From: Paenibacillus xylanexedens
Lineage (GTDB): Bacteria; Bacillota; Bacilli; Paenibacillales; Paenibacillaceae
Direction of reading: 5' to 3'
Length of the DNA: 64,000 bases
Assembly: GCF_001908275.1 (NCBI RefSeq)
Contig: NZ_CP018620.1
Location: 1,488,001-1,552,000, forward strand
The notes below the pieces were generated by a model. It did no database searches. It worked only from the letters and a program-made list of their open reading frames with translations, and had not been told where the DNA came from. The position numbers and the translations under genes are program-made. Numbering within the stretch: the first letter of the stretch is position 1; each line of letters starts with the position of its first letter. Positions 16,905 through 25,989 of this stretch are shown piece after piece.

Positions 16905-18125
16905 ATGAAAAGAGAGCCATCATTACCGGATGAATTGCCGTCATCACGTGGGGGCCTGTTATCCCAGCCGCGAGCGGTATGGGCGGTTGCCTTTGCATGT
17001 ATCATATCCTTTATGGGTCTGGGTCTGGTTGACCCGATCCTGCCCGCGATTGCAGATCAGCTGCATGCTTCGAAAAGCCAGGTGTCACTGCTATTTACCA
17101 GTTATAACGCTGTAACCGGGGTAGCGATGCTGATTACAGGTGTCGTATCCAGCCGGATTGGTGTGAAGTGGACGCTGCTCAGCGGTATATTGTTGATTAT
17201 TGTCTTCTCTTTCCTCGGCGGTACCTCAGACACGGTAGGTGCACTGGTTGGTTACCGTGGCGGTTGGGGACTTGGGAATGCCTTGTTCATTGCAACGGCG
17301 TTATCTGCCATTGTTGGACTGTCCACGTCAGGGACAGCCAAGGCAATTATTTTGTACGAAGCAGCACTTGGTCTCGGGATTGCGGTTGGTCCGCTGCTTG
17401 GTGGTGAGCTAGGTTCCATCTCTTGGCGTGGCCCGTTCTATGGCGTAGCTGTCCTGATGGCGATTGCCTTTATCAGCATTACATTTATGCTGCCCAAAAT
17501 GGCTAAACCGAAAACACGCAGTTCTTTGTCCGATCCATTCAAAGCATTAAGTTATCCTTCATTGAAAACATTGGCGATTACCGCCTTCCTGTATAACTTT
17601 GGTTTCTTTACCTTGATGGCTTATTCACCATATGTCATGAATCTGGATGAGCACGGGTTGGGTTATGTATTCTTTGGCTGGGGGCTGATGCTGGCGATTA
17701 CGTCGGTATTCGTCGCACCAAGATTGCAACGCCGATTCGGATCAGTTCCGTCCATGAGTGTCATGCTTACATTGTTCGCGATTGATCTGGTTGTTATGGC
17801 AGTAGGTACGGTGATGGGTTCGCCAACTACCGTTATTGTGGCAGTTATTGTAGCGGGGATTTTCCTTGGGATTAACAACACATTGATTACAACGGCTGTT
17901 ATGGAAGCTGCACCTGTGGAACGCTCTGTTGCTTCTGCCGCATACAGCTTCGTTCGTTTCCTGGGTGGTGCACTTGCTCCATGGCTTGCAGGTAAATTGT
18001 CCGAGTGGTTCCTGCCGGAAACGCCGTTTTATTTTGGCGCATTAATGGTTCTGGTTGGTGTCGTGGTACTGCTGGTACGCCGTCATCATCTGCGGGATAT
18101 TGATTCCGCCATTACATCTCATTAA
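16905..18125 (+). CDS. MFS drug exporter (YfmO-like)
   Basis: A 406-residue 12-helix major facilitator. It shows the antiporter-type motif region GLVDPILPAIADQLHAS in helix 1 and loop, a motif A-like segment around VVSSRIGVKWTLLSG, and motif C LYEAALGLGIAVGPLLGGELG (split over about 163-183), typical of drug:H+ antiporters. ATG 16905 has AGGAGG 8 bases upstream. The longer open frame upstream is not supported by a ribosome site. It is probably regulated by the adjacent MerR protein and co-transcribed with the UspA gene 21 bp downstream. Confidence 0.88.
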   Translation: MKREPSLPDELPSSRGGLLSQPRAVWAVAFACIISFMGLGLVDPILPAIADQLHASKSQVSLLFTSYNAVTGVAMLITGVVSSRIGVKWTLLSGILLIIVFSFLGGTSDTVGALVGYRGGWGLGNALFIATALSAIVGLSTSGTAKAIILYEAALGLGIAVGPLLGGELGSISWRGPFYGVAVLMAIAFISITFMLPKMAKPKTRSSLSDPFKALSYPSLKTLAITAFLYNFGFFTLMAYSPYVMNLDEHGLGYVFFGWGLMLAITSVFVAPRLQRRFGSVPSMSVMLTLFAIDLVVMAVGTVMGSPTTVIVAVIVAGIFLGINNTLITTAVMEAAPVERSVASAAYSFVRFLGGALAPWLAGKLSEWFLPETPFYFGALMVLVGVVVLLVRRHHLRDIDSAITSH

Positions 18126-18146
18126 TTCACTGGAGGAGGAATTGCA

Positions 18147-18569
18147 ATGCTGAAACATATATTGGTTGCTGTTGATGGTTCGGATCATGCGCATAAAGCT
18201 TTGGAGCAAGCACTGATTCTGGCTGAGAATATGAAACAACCCGCAAGTCTGTTGATCGTGCATGTTAATCCTGCCATCTCCATTAATGAACCTGCATTGG
18301 GTGTTGATCTGGAAGCTCGGATTGCCGAAGAAGGGCAACATATTATAGAACCAGTGACCAGACAGCTGTCTGGACGGGACGTTGCGTATGAAACACTGCT
18401 GATTGCAGGTGATCCCGTTAATGAGATCAGCCGTGTAGCGCGAGAACGAGATTGTGGAATGATCGTGATGGGTACCGGCGGGAAAGGCATGCTCGCAGAG
18501 ATGATCGTGGGCAGTGTCAGCCATGGCGTGTTAAAACATGCAGAGTGCCCCGTCCTGACGGTTAAATAG
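18147..18569 (+). CDS. Universal stress protein (UspA family)
   Basis: A 140-residue UspA-fold protein beginning LKHILVAVDGSDHAHKALEQA. Near the C-terminus is the ATP-binding pattern GTGGKGMLAEMIVGSVS (G-2X-G-9X-G-S/T), so it belongs to the nucleotide-binding type. Such proteins are dimers with roles in stress survival. GGAGGAGG lies about 9 bases before the ATG. The 21-bp gap to the MFS gene suggests one transcript. Confidence 0.9.
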   Translation: MLKHILVAVDGSDHAHKALEQALILAENMKQPASLLIVHVNPAISINEPALGVDLEARIAEEGQHIIEPVTRQLSGRDVAYETLLIAGDPVNEISRVARERDCGMIVMGTGGKGMLAEMIVGSVSHGVLKHAECPVLTVK

Positions 18570-18746
18570 GTTGTGAAATCCTTTATAATGCAACAGCTCA
18601 AGATCGCCACAATGGCTCATCAGGTACGTTACAAGCTATGATTGCCGAACACCGTAGTGGGTTGATGGAACGGAAATAGTGTATAAATAGATAAGGTAAT
18701 ATACCGCCATATTCTTGAAGTAATTATTGGATGGAGGATGCAGCAT

Positions 18747-20171
18747 ATGAAAAAACAACATCTGTTTATCGGTGGCAAACCGACCGAATCCGTAGATTAT
18801 AAAGCACTTCAAGCACCATACTCCGGGGAAATGCTGGCAGAGGTCTCTTCGGCTTCAGCCGAGGAAGCGGAGGCTGCTGTTGCAGCTGCGGTTCAAGCTG
18901 GGAAGGCAATGCGCCAGATGCCTGCACATCAGCGTGCAGATATTCTGTACAAGTTGTCCTCCATGCTTGAAGAACGCAAGGAAGAAGCAGCGCGAATCAT
19001 TGCGCTTGAAGCGGCGAAGCCAATTACCGCAGCACTGGCCGAGGTTGACCGGACGGTGGAAACGTATCGTTTTGCCGCTGAAGAAGCCAAGCGACTGACC
19101 GGAGAGACGGTTCCGATGGATGCAGCCAAAGGTGGGGAAGGGCGTATCGGTTATACGATGCGGCAACCTCTAGGCGTCATTGGAGCCATAACGCCGTTTA
19201 ATTTTCCAATGAATCTGGTAGCCCACAAGGTAGGTCCAGCGCTGGCAGCGGGCAATACGATTGTTCTCAAACCTGCGGAGCAGACGCCTCTGTCTTCCTA
19301 TTACATTGCTAATCTGCTTCAGGAAGCCGGATTGCCGGATGGTGCACTGAATGTGGTGAGCGGTGATGGCAAAACGATTGGTGATGTGCTTGTGGAGCAC
19401 CCCCATGTTGCTCATATTACGTTTACAGGCAGTCCAGCGGTAGGGACGAGCATTCGTAGCAAAGCAGGACTGAAACGCGTGACACTGGAGCTTGGATCGA
19501 ATGCAGCGGTGATCGTGGATAAGGACGCAGATCTGGACAAAGTGGTTCCTCGATGTGTGACCGGAGCTTTCACGTATCAGGGACAGGTATGTATCTCGCT
19601 ACAGCGAATCTACGTACATCGTGACATCTCGGAAGAATTCATCCGGCGTTTCGCTGAAGCGGCTAAACAAGTGGTGGTCGGAGACCCGCTGAGCCCGGAT
19701 ACGGTGGTCTCTGCGCTGATTACCTCCAAGGATGTACAGCGTACACTCGACTGGATTGAAGAAGCCAAACAGGCCGGGGCTGAAGTGGCAGCAGGCGGTC
19801 AAGCTGAAGGAGGCGTTCTGCGTCCAACGGTACTGATTAACGTTCCGCGTGATGCCAAGGTATCCTGTCAGGAAGTGTTTGCACCCATCGTTGTGATCAA
19901 TACGGTAGATTCCGTTGAAGAGGGTATTGAACATGTTAACGATTCGATATACGGGCTTCAGGCAGGGGTATTTACAAACGATATTCATACCGCCCTCCAT
20001 GCTGTCGATCAGATCGAAGCAGGTGGAGTTATGATTAATGATATTCCCACATTCCGAGTGGATCACATGCCCTATGGTGGGGTGAAACAAAGTGGGATTG
20101 GGCGTGAAGGTGTAAAATATGCTGTAGAGGAAATGACGGAATTGAAGTTTGTCATGTTTAACAAAGGGTGA
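18747..20171 (+). CDS. Aldehyde dehydrogenase family protein
   Basis: A 474-residue NAD(P)-dependent aldehyde dehydrogenase. Visible are PLGVIGAITPFNFPMNLVAHKVGPAL with the catalytic Asn, NTIVLKPAEQTP (cofactor contact), the general base in LELGSNAAVIV, the catalytic Cys in YQGQVCISLQRI and the end segment DHMPYGGVKQSGIGREGVKYAVEEMT. It is closest in style to lactaldehyde or GapN-like members; the substrate is not fixed. ATG 18747 is preferred to ATG 18738, since GGAGG (18733-18737) fits only the former. Confidence 0.9.
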   Translation: MKKQHLFIGGKPTESVDYKALQAPYSGEMLAEVSSASAEEAEAAVAAAVQAGKAMRQMPAHQRADILYKLSSMLEERKEEAARIIALEAAKPITAALAEVDRTVETYRFAAEEAKRLTGETVPMDAAKGGEGRIGYTMRQPLGVIGAITPFNFPMNLVAHKVGPALAAGNTIVLKPAEQTPLSSYYIANLLQEAGLPDGALNVVSGDGKTIGDVLVEHPHVAHITFTGSPAVGTSIRSKAGLKRVTLELGSNAAVIVDKDADLDKVVPRCVTGAFTYQGQVCISLQRIYVHRDISEEFIRRFAEAAKQVVVGDPLSPDTVVSALITSKDVQRTLDWIEEAKQAGAEVAAGGQAEGGVLRPTVLINVPRDAKVSCQEVFAPIVVINTVDSVEEGIEHVNDSIYGLQAGVFTNDIHTALHAVDQIEAGGVMINDIPTFRVDHMPYGGVKQSGIGREGVKYAVEEMTELKFVMFNKG

Positions 20172-20227
20172 TTCTTTTCGTTTCCTGTGCTCTATATTCC
20201 GTATGCCAATGAAAACATAATCATATG

Positions 20228-20263
20228 ATCCTGTGCCACGATAATGGCACAGGATTTTTTTTA
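20228..20263 (+). terminator. Strong rho-independent terminator
   Basis: ATCCTGTGCCA (20228-20238) / TGGCACAGGAT (20244-20254) followed by TTTTTTT. Confidence 0.9.
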
Positions 20264-20300
20264 TAGGAGATCATAGAAATTATATAAGTTCAACTAAATA

Positions 20301-20450
20301 TTTACACTGATAAAGGAGAGGACAGAAATAACCTGAAGAAACGAAGTGTTCGCCTTTATCACCGGATTTTTCCCTTTAAAAAGGGATTCAAAAAAATCTG
20401 GGGATAACAGTGATCGGAAGGTTATTCTGTCATCGAGTGGCCAGTGTAAA
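20301..20450. repeat. 150-bp structured repeat, full copy 1
   Basis: Terminal inverted repeat TTTACACT / AGTGTAAA, flanked on both sides by TA. Inside, ACAGAAATAACCT pairs with AGGTTATTCTGT, CGAA-GTG-TTCG forms a small hairpin, and TTATCACCGGATTTTT pairs imperfectly with AAAAATCTGGGGATAA. The design and length are identical to 31323-31472. It looks like a non-autonomous palindromic element or a structured RNA locus. Confidence 0.8.
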
Positions 20451-20731
20451 TATTATTTGTTTGAACTTATATATCAAAAAAATACATACGAATTCTTCAC
20501 TGACTGCGGGTTCACATCTGATGAGACGGGTAAAACATAGTTAACATACCGCAACATAACTGACCAAACGCCGCTCATATCACCGAAGCATGATGTACCC
20601 ATCCAGAGCACGAGCGGAATGAAGCGGTACAGCATTGCCGAAAGTCTTATATTCTCTCATTATTCAAATACAATGCAGTATGAATTAAGCCTGAACTCTG
20701 GAGTTGCAGGACAGGCAGGAGGTGTATTCAA

Positions 20732-21544
20732 ATGGCGTATTCCATGGTTGACGTATCGGGAATGTCAGGCGTAAGTCTGAACGAACTGAGTCAGTATGCA
20801 GAGACTGGTCTTCTAAATCCGGCTTTTGGGGATGTAGATGAGGACATCTATTATGAAAAGCAAGAATTGTTGAGACTCCAGCAAATCCTTTTCTGTAAGG
20901 AAGTAGGTATGAAGGAGAATGAGATTGCCCCGATGCTCCGGGATAATCCTCAGGATGTCATACGCATCATGAAGCAGCATCGCATTGATATTCTGGAGAA
21001 GGCACTTCGTCTGCATGGATTGATTCAGACACTGGACAAAACGATCTCTCATTTGCAAGGTGAACAGGAACTTGATGAACATGAGCTGTATATCGGTTTT
21101 GTAAATAAGGGGCGTCACCAGTTGCTGAATGAATCGGGTTCTAACCCTGTAGTCAATAATGATATGAACCATGTGCAGACAGAGGGTGTTCAGAGGTCCG
21201 ACATCCAATCTTCCAATTCATCCACATTGCCTGAAAATCAGGAGATGAAGTCAAAAGAAGATTATCTGGATTCCCAGGCGAAAATTGATCAAGTTCATCT
21301 GGACTTGCAACAGGCCATTGAGGATGGATTGGAGCCCGGTAGTGCAAAAGTACAACAGATTATTGGCAGGCATCTTGAATGGATCAAAGGTTATTATACA
21401 CCCACAGCTGAGATCTATCGGGATTTGGCCAATCTGTATGTAGAGCATAAAAATTTCCGTCAGATGTACGATGGTTACCACCCGAGGCTGGCTGAATTCC
21501 TGCGGGATGGGATGATGATTAAAGCGGAACATGATTTATCCTAG
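20732..21544 (+). CDS. MerR-like regulator with TipAS ligand domain
   Basis: A 270-residue protein. Residues about 1-75 follow the MerR winged helix but with the usual RTLHYYD recognition segment changed to NELSQYAETGLLNP. A coiled coil follows (about 80-125), then a polar linker and a C-terminal TipAS-type domain (about 180-265), ending YDGYHPRLAEFLRDGMMIKAEH. TipAS domains bind thiopeptide antibiotics in TipA and related regulators. The altered recognition helix means DNA binding may differ from TipA. GCAGGAGG precedes the ATG. Confidence 0.78.
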   Translation: MAYSMVDVSGMSGVSLNELSQYAETGLLNPAFGDVDEDIYYEKQELLRLQQILFCKEVGMKENEIAPMLRDNPQDVIRIMKQHRIDILEKALRLHGLIQTLDKTISHLQGEQELDEHELYIGFVNKGRHQLLNESGSNPVVNNDMNHVQTEGVQRSDIQSSNSSTLPENQEMKSKEDYLDSQAKIDQVHLDLQQAIEDGLEPGSAKVQQIIGRHLEWIKGYYTPTAEIYRDLANLYVEHKNFRQMYDGYHPRLAEFLRDGMMIKAEHDLS

Positions 21545-21599
21545 ATGCATAAAGTAACATGGGCGAGCAAGAACATGGGTGTGAATCATAATGGATAAC

Positions 21600-21634
21600 A
21601 AAGAGCGCAGACCTCTGAGAGGACTGCGCTCTTT
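21600..21634. terminator. Bidirectional terminator
   Basis: AAAGAGCGCAG / CTGCGCTCTTT between the convergent TipAS-type and GAF-domain genes. Confidence 0.8.
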
Positions 21635-21695
21635 GTTATTACGGGTTCTTCATCATCGTGTGTGATGAGACTCCGATCACCTTATTCATCATTTC

Positions 21696-22193
21696 CTAAA
21701 GGGGTATGGTTGCCTCCAACTGCTTTGTGAGCAGGCTTACGGCTTTCTCCAGGAAGACGCGGTCTTCGTCATCAAAACGGTTTTTGATCGGGCTGTCGAT
21801 ATCCAGCACCCCGTACAGTTCGCCATTTTTGATAATAGGTACGACAATCTCGCTGTTCGATGCTGCATCACAGGCAATGTGGCCTGGAAAGGCATGAACA
21901 TCATCAACGACCAGGGTACGTTTTTCCGCAGCAGAAGTGCCGCATACACCACGTCCCAGTGGAATTCGGATACAGGCAGGAAGTCCTTGGAATGGCCCGA
22001 GGACCAGTTCTTTTCCATCATACAGATAGAAGCCGACCCAATTGGTGTCGGTCATAAATACATTGAGCAGCGCAGCAGCGTTCGCCAGATTGGCAATCGC
22101 ACTAGGTTCATCGCGGATCAGAGCACTTAACTGTCCCAGGACGGCGGTGTGCTGCTCACTTCGTGTTCCTTCATAGGAAACAGCTTGAAACAT
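21696..22193 (-). CDS. msrC: Free methionine-(R)-sulfoxide reductase (GAF domain)
   Basis: A 165-residue GAF-domain enzyme. Cys74, Cys84 and Cys108 have the same 10 and 24 spacing as the three catalytic cysteines of E. coli fRMsr (84, 94, 118), in GPFQGLPACIRIPLGRGVCG and HIACDAASNSEIVVPI. It reduces free methionine-R-sulfoxide using thioredoxin. The start codon at 22193 is followed by FQAVSYEG, as in many relatives. It is a stand-alone gene. Confidence 0.9.
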   Translation of the reverse strand: MFQAVSYEGTRSEQHTAVLGQLSALIRDEPSAIANLANAAALLNVFMTDTNWVGFYLYDGKELVLGPFQGLPACIRIPLGRGVCGTSAAEKRTLVVDDVHAFPGHIACDAASNSEIVVPIIKNGELYGVLDIDSPIKNRFDDEDRVFLEKAVSLLTKQLEATIPL

Positions 22194-22378
22194 GGTAAAT
22201 CACCCTCCCGAGCAAAATGGTACTTATTTTCAAGATAGTGCAGAGGATGCGGTTAGTCAAGCGGAGGATTTCGGAAAGGGAAGGGAATACCTGAAGAATC
22301 CTCCTGTTTCTCAGCTTCTTACGTGGGGTAATTACTTAGCAACCACGGAGGGCTACAACCCGGGAAGGAGCTTGGCTT

Positions 22379-22675
22379 ATGCATGCAGAGGTACAGAATC
22401 TTTTTGTACGGATTCATCTACTATATTTCGCGCAAAATCAGGATTTGAACGTTAGCGAGGCACTGCCCCTATTGGAAGAACGGGGATATCGCGTTGGAGA
22501 GCGGGAGATCAAGCAGGAGCTTGAACACCTGACACAGGAGAACTTCCTGACCGCCCACGGGGACCAATGGAGCCTAACCGGGACTGGCATCGAAGAATTC
22601 AAGGAAATCACGGCTGTGTTTGGCCGAGTTAGCGATGAATTACTGGGGAAGGGCAAGAAAACGTCCAAAGCTTAA
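22379..22675 (+). CDS. Small winged-helix-like hypothetical protein
   Basis: A 98-residue protein of unknown function. Predicted helices SEALPLLEERGYRV and EREIKQELEHLTQENFL, followed by LTGTGIEEFKEI, look like a winged-helix DNA- or protein-binding fold. AAGGAG lies about 9 bases before the ATG. It is divergent from msrC and ends at a terminator. I do not recognise a named family. Confidence 0.6.
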   Translation: MHAEVQNLFVRIHLLYFAQNQDLNVSEALPLLEERGYRVGEREIKQELEHLTQENFLTAHGDQWSLTGTGIEEFKEITAVFGRVSDELLGKGKKTSKA

Positions 22676-22741
22676 AATTCATTTGGACAAGCCATGATTC
22701 CGTAATTCACTCAAACTTGAATGGATCCATACGTACAACAA

Positions 22742-22770
22742 GACCGGGAGCGAAATTGGCCCGGTTTTTT
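22742..22770 (+). terminator. Rho-independent terminator
   Basis: ACCGGG (22743-22748) / CCCGGT (22760-22765) followed by TTTTT. Confidence 0.8.
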
Positions 22771-22874
22771 GACGTGTGTGCATGACTGAATAGTTGCCAT
22801 TCGGCGCAGGTTATGATTAGATGACTAGTGAATATTATGGTCTGCGGAGATAGATCGGATCGGAGTGTCTTTAT

Positions 22875-23447
22875 ATGTATAAATGCAAAGGAAGAATTCC
22901 CGAAATGGAGACTGCGCGGCTTCGTCTGCGTAAAATGCGTCGCCGGGATGCGGCCCAGATGTTCGCATGCTGGTCAGATCGCGAGGTGACCCGTTACATG
23001 AATCTTGCACCCATGATTGGGACAAGCGAAGCGGCAGACATGATTGGACTGCTCAACCAAATGGCAGGAGAAGAGGATGCGATTCGGTGGGGGATCGAAC
23101 TCAAAGAAACAGGCAAGCTCATCGGCAGCTGTGGCTTTAACACATGGCAGCTTGAAGGCGCATTCCGGGGTGAGATCGGTTATGAGCTGGGACGTGATTA
23201 TTGGCGCCATGGTTATATGACGGAGGCTTTCTCCGCATTGCTGCCCTTTGGATATGAGACCATGGGTCTTAATCGAATTGAAGCGCTGGTTGATCCGCGT
23301 AATCTGGCTTCCGGCGAGTTCCTGACAAACCGCGGCTTCACGCGTGAAGGATTGCTGCGACAGGTGCAACATACGTCCACTGGATACAAGGATATGGTAA
23401 TGTATTCCATGTTGTATGATGAGTTCCTTCGCAAGAAAGCTAAATAA
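22875..23447 (+). CDS. GNAT N-acetyltransferase (RimJ/RimL type)
   Basis: A 190-residue acetyltransferase of the Acetyltransf_3 type. It begins RIPEMETARLRLRKM, then WGIELKETGKLIGSCGFNTW, the beta-bulge EIGYELGRDYWRHGYMTEAF (acetyl-CoA site, about 97-116) and GLNRIEALVDPRNLAS. It could modify ribosomal-protein N-termini or small molecules. ATG 22875 is kept because GGAG is about 10 bases upstream and relatives carry a similar N-terminal extension; ATG 22905 is an alternative. The exporter starts 28 bp downstream. Confidence 0.85.
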   Translation: MYKCKGRIPEMETARLRLRKMRRRDAAQMFACWSDREVTRYMNLAPMIGTSEAADMIGLLNQMAGEEDAIRWGIELKETGKLIGSCGFNTWQLEGAFRGEIGYELGRDYWRHGYMTEAFSALLPFGYETMGLNRIEALVDPRNLASGEFLTNRGFTREGLLRQVQHTSTGYKDMVMYSMLYDEFLRKKAK

Positions 23448-23475
23448 AGAGAGAAACGAAGAGAGAAGGGTTTGT

Positions 23476-24999
23476 GTGAATGCAACTGGAGGTTTGAAGC
23501 GCAGTTTCATCTTGACGGGGCTGTTGCTCGCGACATTTCTGTCAGCGATTGAAGGCACCGTAATTGGTCCGGCAGGGCCGACCATTGTCAGTGAGCTGGG
23601 GAGTGTACAGCTGCTGAGCTGGATTTTCACCGCATACCTGTTGACGATGGCTGTGAGTACGCCCATTTTCGGTAAAATCAGTGACTTGTATGGACGAAAG
23701 CCTGTATTTCTGATTGGCTGTGCGTTATTTTTACTGGGTTCACTCTTGTGCTGTCTGTCGCAGAACATGGAGCAATTGATTATTTTCCGTGCTATTCAAG
23801 GGATTGGTGCGGGTGCGGTAGTTCCTGTTACATTTACGATTATTGGGGACATCTACGCGATTGAAGAACGTGGCAAAATCCAGGGATGGATTAGCTCCGT
23901 GTGGGGCATTTCCTCTCTGGCGGGACCGCTGCTTGGCGGTTATTTTGTAGATAATCTCGGCTGGCAGTGGATCTTTGGTTTTAATGTGCCGTTTGGTCTG
24001 CTCGCGATGTGGTTTGTATTTCGTTATCTGAAGGAAGATATCTCTCCACGTACGGCCAAGATTGATTATGTCGGTGCACTGACCTTCACTGTGGGCATTA
24101 CTGCATTGTTATTTGTCCTGTCGGCGGGTGGGCAGTATTATGCCTGGAGTTCTCCGTTGATTGTTGTGCTGAGTGTGGTCGCCGCTCTGTTTATTATTTT
24201 ATTTTTTGTGGTGGAAAAAAGAGCTCAGGCCCCTATGGTTCCACTACATCTGTTCCGAATTCGGGACATCCGTGTAGCGAATATCGCCGGACTGCTGACC
24301 AGTACTTTGATGATCGGCCTGACCAGTTATTTGCCGCTCTGGGTGCAGGGGGTTCGGGGAGGTAATGCGACGGAATCCGGGCTGTTACTCGCACCGATGT
24401 CGGTGGGTTGGCTCATTGGTAGTGTGATGGCAGGCCGTCTGTTAATGAAAATTGGATCACGTATGACCGCATTGATTGGGTTAACCGGTATTGCGATTGG
24501 ATCGGGTGGACTCTTTCTGGTTGGCGGGACATCCCCGCAGGCTGTGCTCTTTATATTGACCTTTATTTATGGTATCGGCTTCGGATTTGCGTTTACAATC
24601 TTCACCATTATTGCGCAGTCGTCTGTAGGGTATAAGGAGCGTGGCTCCTCTACGGCACTGCATACGTTCATGCGTACGTTGGGACAGACGATTGGTGCAG
24701 CGGCTTTTGGTACCTGGTTGAACTATCGGATCTCCACGTTATCCAGTGAGCAGAATCTGGCGGAAGCCGGAATTTCGGAAAATGATCTGAACGAGCTTCT
24801 CGCACCACATACGGATGCTGCCCTATCGGATGACAAATGGGCGCTGCTGCGTAACGTGCTGGAAGGAAGCTTGCATTCCCTGTTTGTCATTATGTTTGTC
24901 ATTGCACTGGTATCGTGGGTAACGACGCTGGCTCTACGCAAACGTTTAATTGTACCCGAAGATGCAGATGCTCAACCGCAGCCACAAGGCTCAAAGTAA
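23476..24999 (+). CDS. DHA2-type MFS multidrug exporter (14 helices)
   Basis: A 507-residue protein with 14 predicted helices. Motif D1-like SAIEGTVIGPAGPTIVSELG is in helix 1, motif A GKISDLYGRKPVFLIG at about 71-86, and motif C WGISSLAGPLLGGYFVDNLGWQW at about 140-162 (given in parts). Start GTG 23476 is inferred: AGAAGGG lies 5 bases upstream, and the open frame further upstream runs into the acetyltransferase gene. The tight spacing behind the acetyltransferase suggests co-transcription, combining modification and export of a toxic compound. Confidence 0.85.
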   Translation: MNATGGLKRSFILTGLLLATFLSAIEGTVIGPAGPTIVSELGSVQLLSWIFTAYLLTMAVSTPIFGKISDLYGRKPVFLIGCALFLLGSLLCCLSQNMEQLIIFRAIQGIGAGAVVPVTFTIIGDIYAIEERGKIQGWISSVWGISSLAGPLLGGYFVDNLGWQWIFGFNVPFGLLAMWFVFRYLKEDISPRTAKIDYVGALTFTVGITALLFVLSAGGQYYAWSSPLIVVLSVVAALFIILFFVVEKRAQAPMVPLHLFRIRDIRVANIAGLLTSTLMIGLTSYLPLWVQGVRGGNATESGLLLAPMSVGWLIGSVMAGRLLMKIGSRMTALIGLTGIAIGSGGLFLVGGTSPQAVLFILTFIYGIGFGFAFTIFTIIAQSSVGYKERGSSTALHTFMRTLGQTIGAAAFGTWLNYRISTLSSEQNLAEAGISENDLNELLAPHTDAALSDDKWALLRNVLEGSLHSLFVIMFVIALVSWVTTLALRKRLIVPEDADAQPQPQGSK

Positions 25000-25020
25000 A
25001 AAGAAGATATATATACGAAA

Positions 25021-25059
25021 AACCGGATTCGCCGATGTCAGGCAAATCCGGTTATTTTT
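25021..25059 (+). terminator. Rho-independent terminator
   Basis: AACCGGATT (25021-25029) / AATCCGGTT (25044-25052), inner GCC/GGC pairing, then ATTTTTG. Confidence 0.85.
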
Positions 25060-25189
25060 GTTGATGGCACACGTGCAGTGGACTAGATTACATCTTCAAA
25101 CTCAGGCAAGTGATATGTTGGGGGTGTCTGGGCCAAAAGCATTTTGAAGTACAGGCTGGCTGATCCTGATGAATTGTCCAGACGAATTT

Positions 25190-25384
25190 CTAAGGAACCG
25201 AGGACGTCTTATTTGACCTTCTGCTCGTCTTTCTAAATTGTAAGGAACATGAGACACGTTATTTCCCGAAATCACCTGAAAAACACGTTGTAAACGGCTG
25301 TTTATCCAAAGATAGCGTGTGTCAGATTCCTTAAAATGCTGCGAGCGCTTCAGACCCCTGAATAAGACGTCACAGGTTCGTTAG
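25190..25384. repeat. 195-bp nested inverted repeat, copy A
   Basis: Outer arms CTAAGGAACC...GACGTCTTATT (25190-25214) and AATAAGACGTC...GGTTCGTTAG (25361-25384) are complementary. Inner arms TAAGGAACATGAGACACGTT (25241-25260) and its partner ending GATTCCTTA (25311-25333) are a second version of the same unit. Length and layout equal those of 42065-42259. It fills most of the gap between the DHA2 exporter and marR. Confidence 0.75.
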
Positions 25385-25423
25385 CGTTAGCGCTCCCGCT
25401 TTCGACAGGTTTTAAGATACGCT

Positions 25424-25885
25424 CTAGCTGCTCGCTGATAAACGGTCTGCGGAATGTGCAAGTCTTCCCAAGAGTTCGGACAGCAATTCCTTGTCTTCCT
25501 CACTTAGTCCACTTACCGCCCGATCAATCTTCAACGCATAGCCTGGATAGATGTCATCCATGGTGCGCTGTCCTTCTTCGGTCAGTTCCACAAAGATGAT
25601 ACGTCTGTCTTGCGGACAATGTTTGCGGTGTAACAATCCTTTTTGCTCCAGCTTATCGATCACATAGGTCACATTACCACTTTGCAGCAGAAGTTGTGCG
25701 CCAACCTGTTGAATCGGCTGAGCTCCTTTCATATATAACACTTCGAGTACCCCGTACGCGGTGGGGTTGAAGCCATGCACTTTGCTTCCGGATACAGCGT
25801 GTTCATTCACGCTCTTGAATGTCTGGGCCAAGGTGCGGTACAGATGAAGTGAACGTTCGGTTCCGATTTCTTGTAATTCCAGCAT
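25424..25885 (-). CDS. MarR family transcriptional regulator
   Basis: A 153-residue MarR protein. The winged helix is QQVGAQLLLQSGNVTYVIDKLEQKGLLHRK (about 59-88) with wing RRIIFVELTEEGQ. A helical N-terminus (SVNEHAVSGSKVHGFNPTAYGVLEVLY) completes the dimer interface. It resembles the group controlling drug or oxidant responses. GGCGGGA precedes the ATG on the minus strand. It is divergent from the MFS gene at 26233, and paired palindromes lie just upstream. Confidence 0.85.
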   Translation of the reverse strand: MLELQEIGTERSLHLYRTLAQTFKSVNEHAVSGSKVHGFNPTAYGVLEVLYMKGAQPIQQVGAQLLLQSGNVTYVIDKLEQKGLLHRKHCPQDRRIIFVELTEEGQRTMDDIYPGYALKIDRAVSGLSEEDKELLSELLGRLAHSADRLSASS

Positions 25886-25912
25886 GCTGATCCCGCCTTT
25901 TCAGATTAGTTT

Positions 25913-25989
25913 TATAAGTTGAAATGATGAAGAGGGGTCCTCTCCGTTATGCTGTTCATGTAAAAGAGTATTTCAACTTATATGAGTTG
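25913..25989. promoter_or_regulatory. Inverted repeats, probable MarR operators
   Basis: TATAAGTTGAAAT (25913-25925) is an exact reverse complement of ATTTCAACTTATA (25970-25982). The right arm also forms CAACT-TATATG-AGTTG (25974-25989). They lie between the divergent marR and MFS genes, 28 bp before the marR start. Confidence 0.6.

Noticed and set aside
20346..20540. 64-codon frame within the 150-bp repeat
   Set aside because: It is explained by the palindromic repeat and is not shared by the other copies.
22192..22455. 87-codon frame upstream of the small winged-helix gene
   Set aside because: It has no ribosome site, begins within the divergent msrC start region and overlaps the better-supported gene at 22379.
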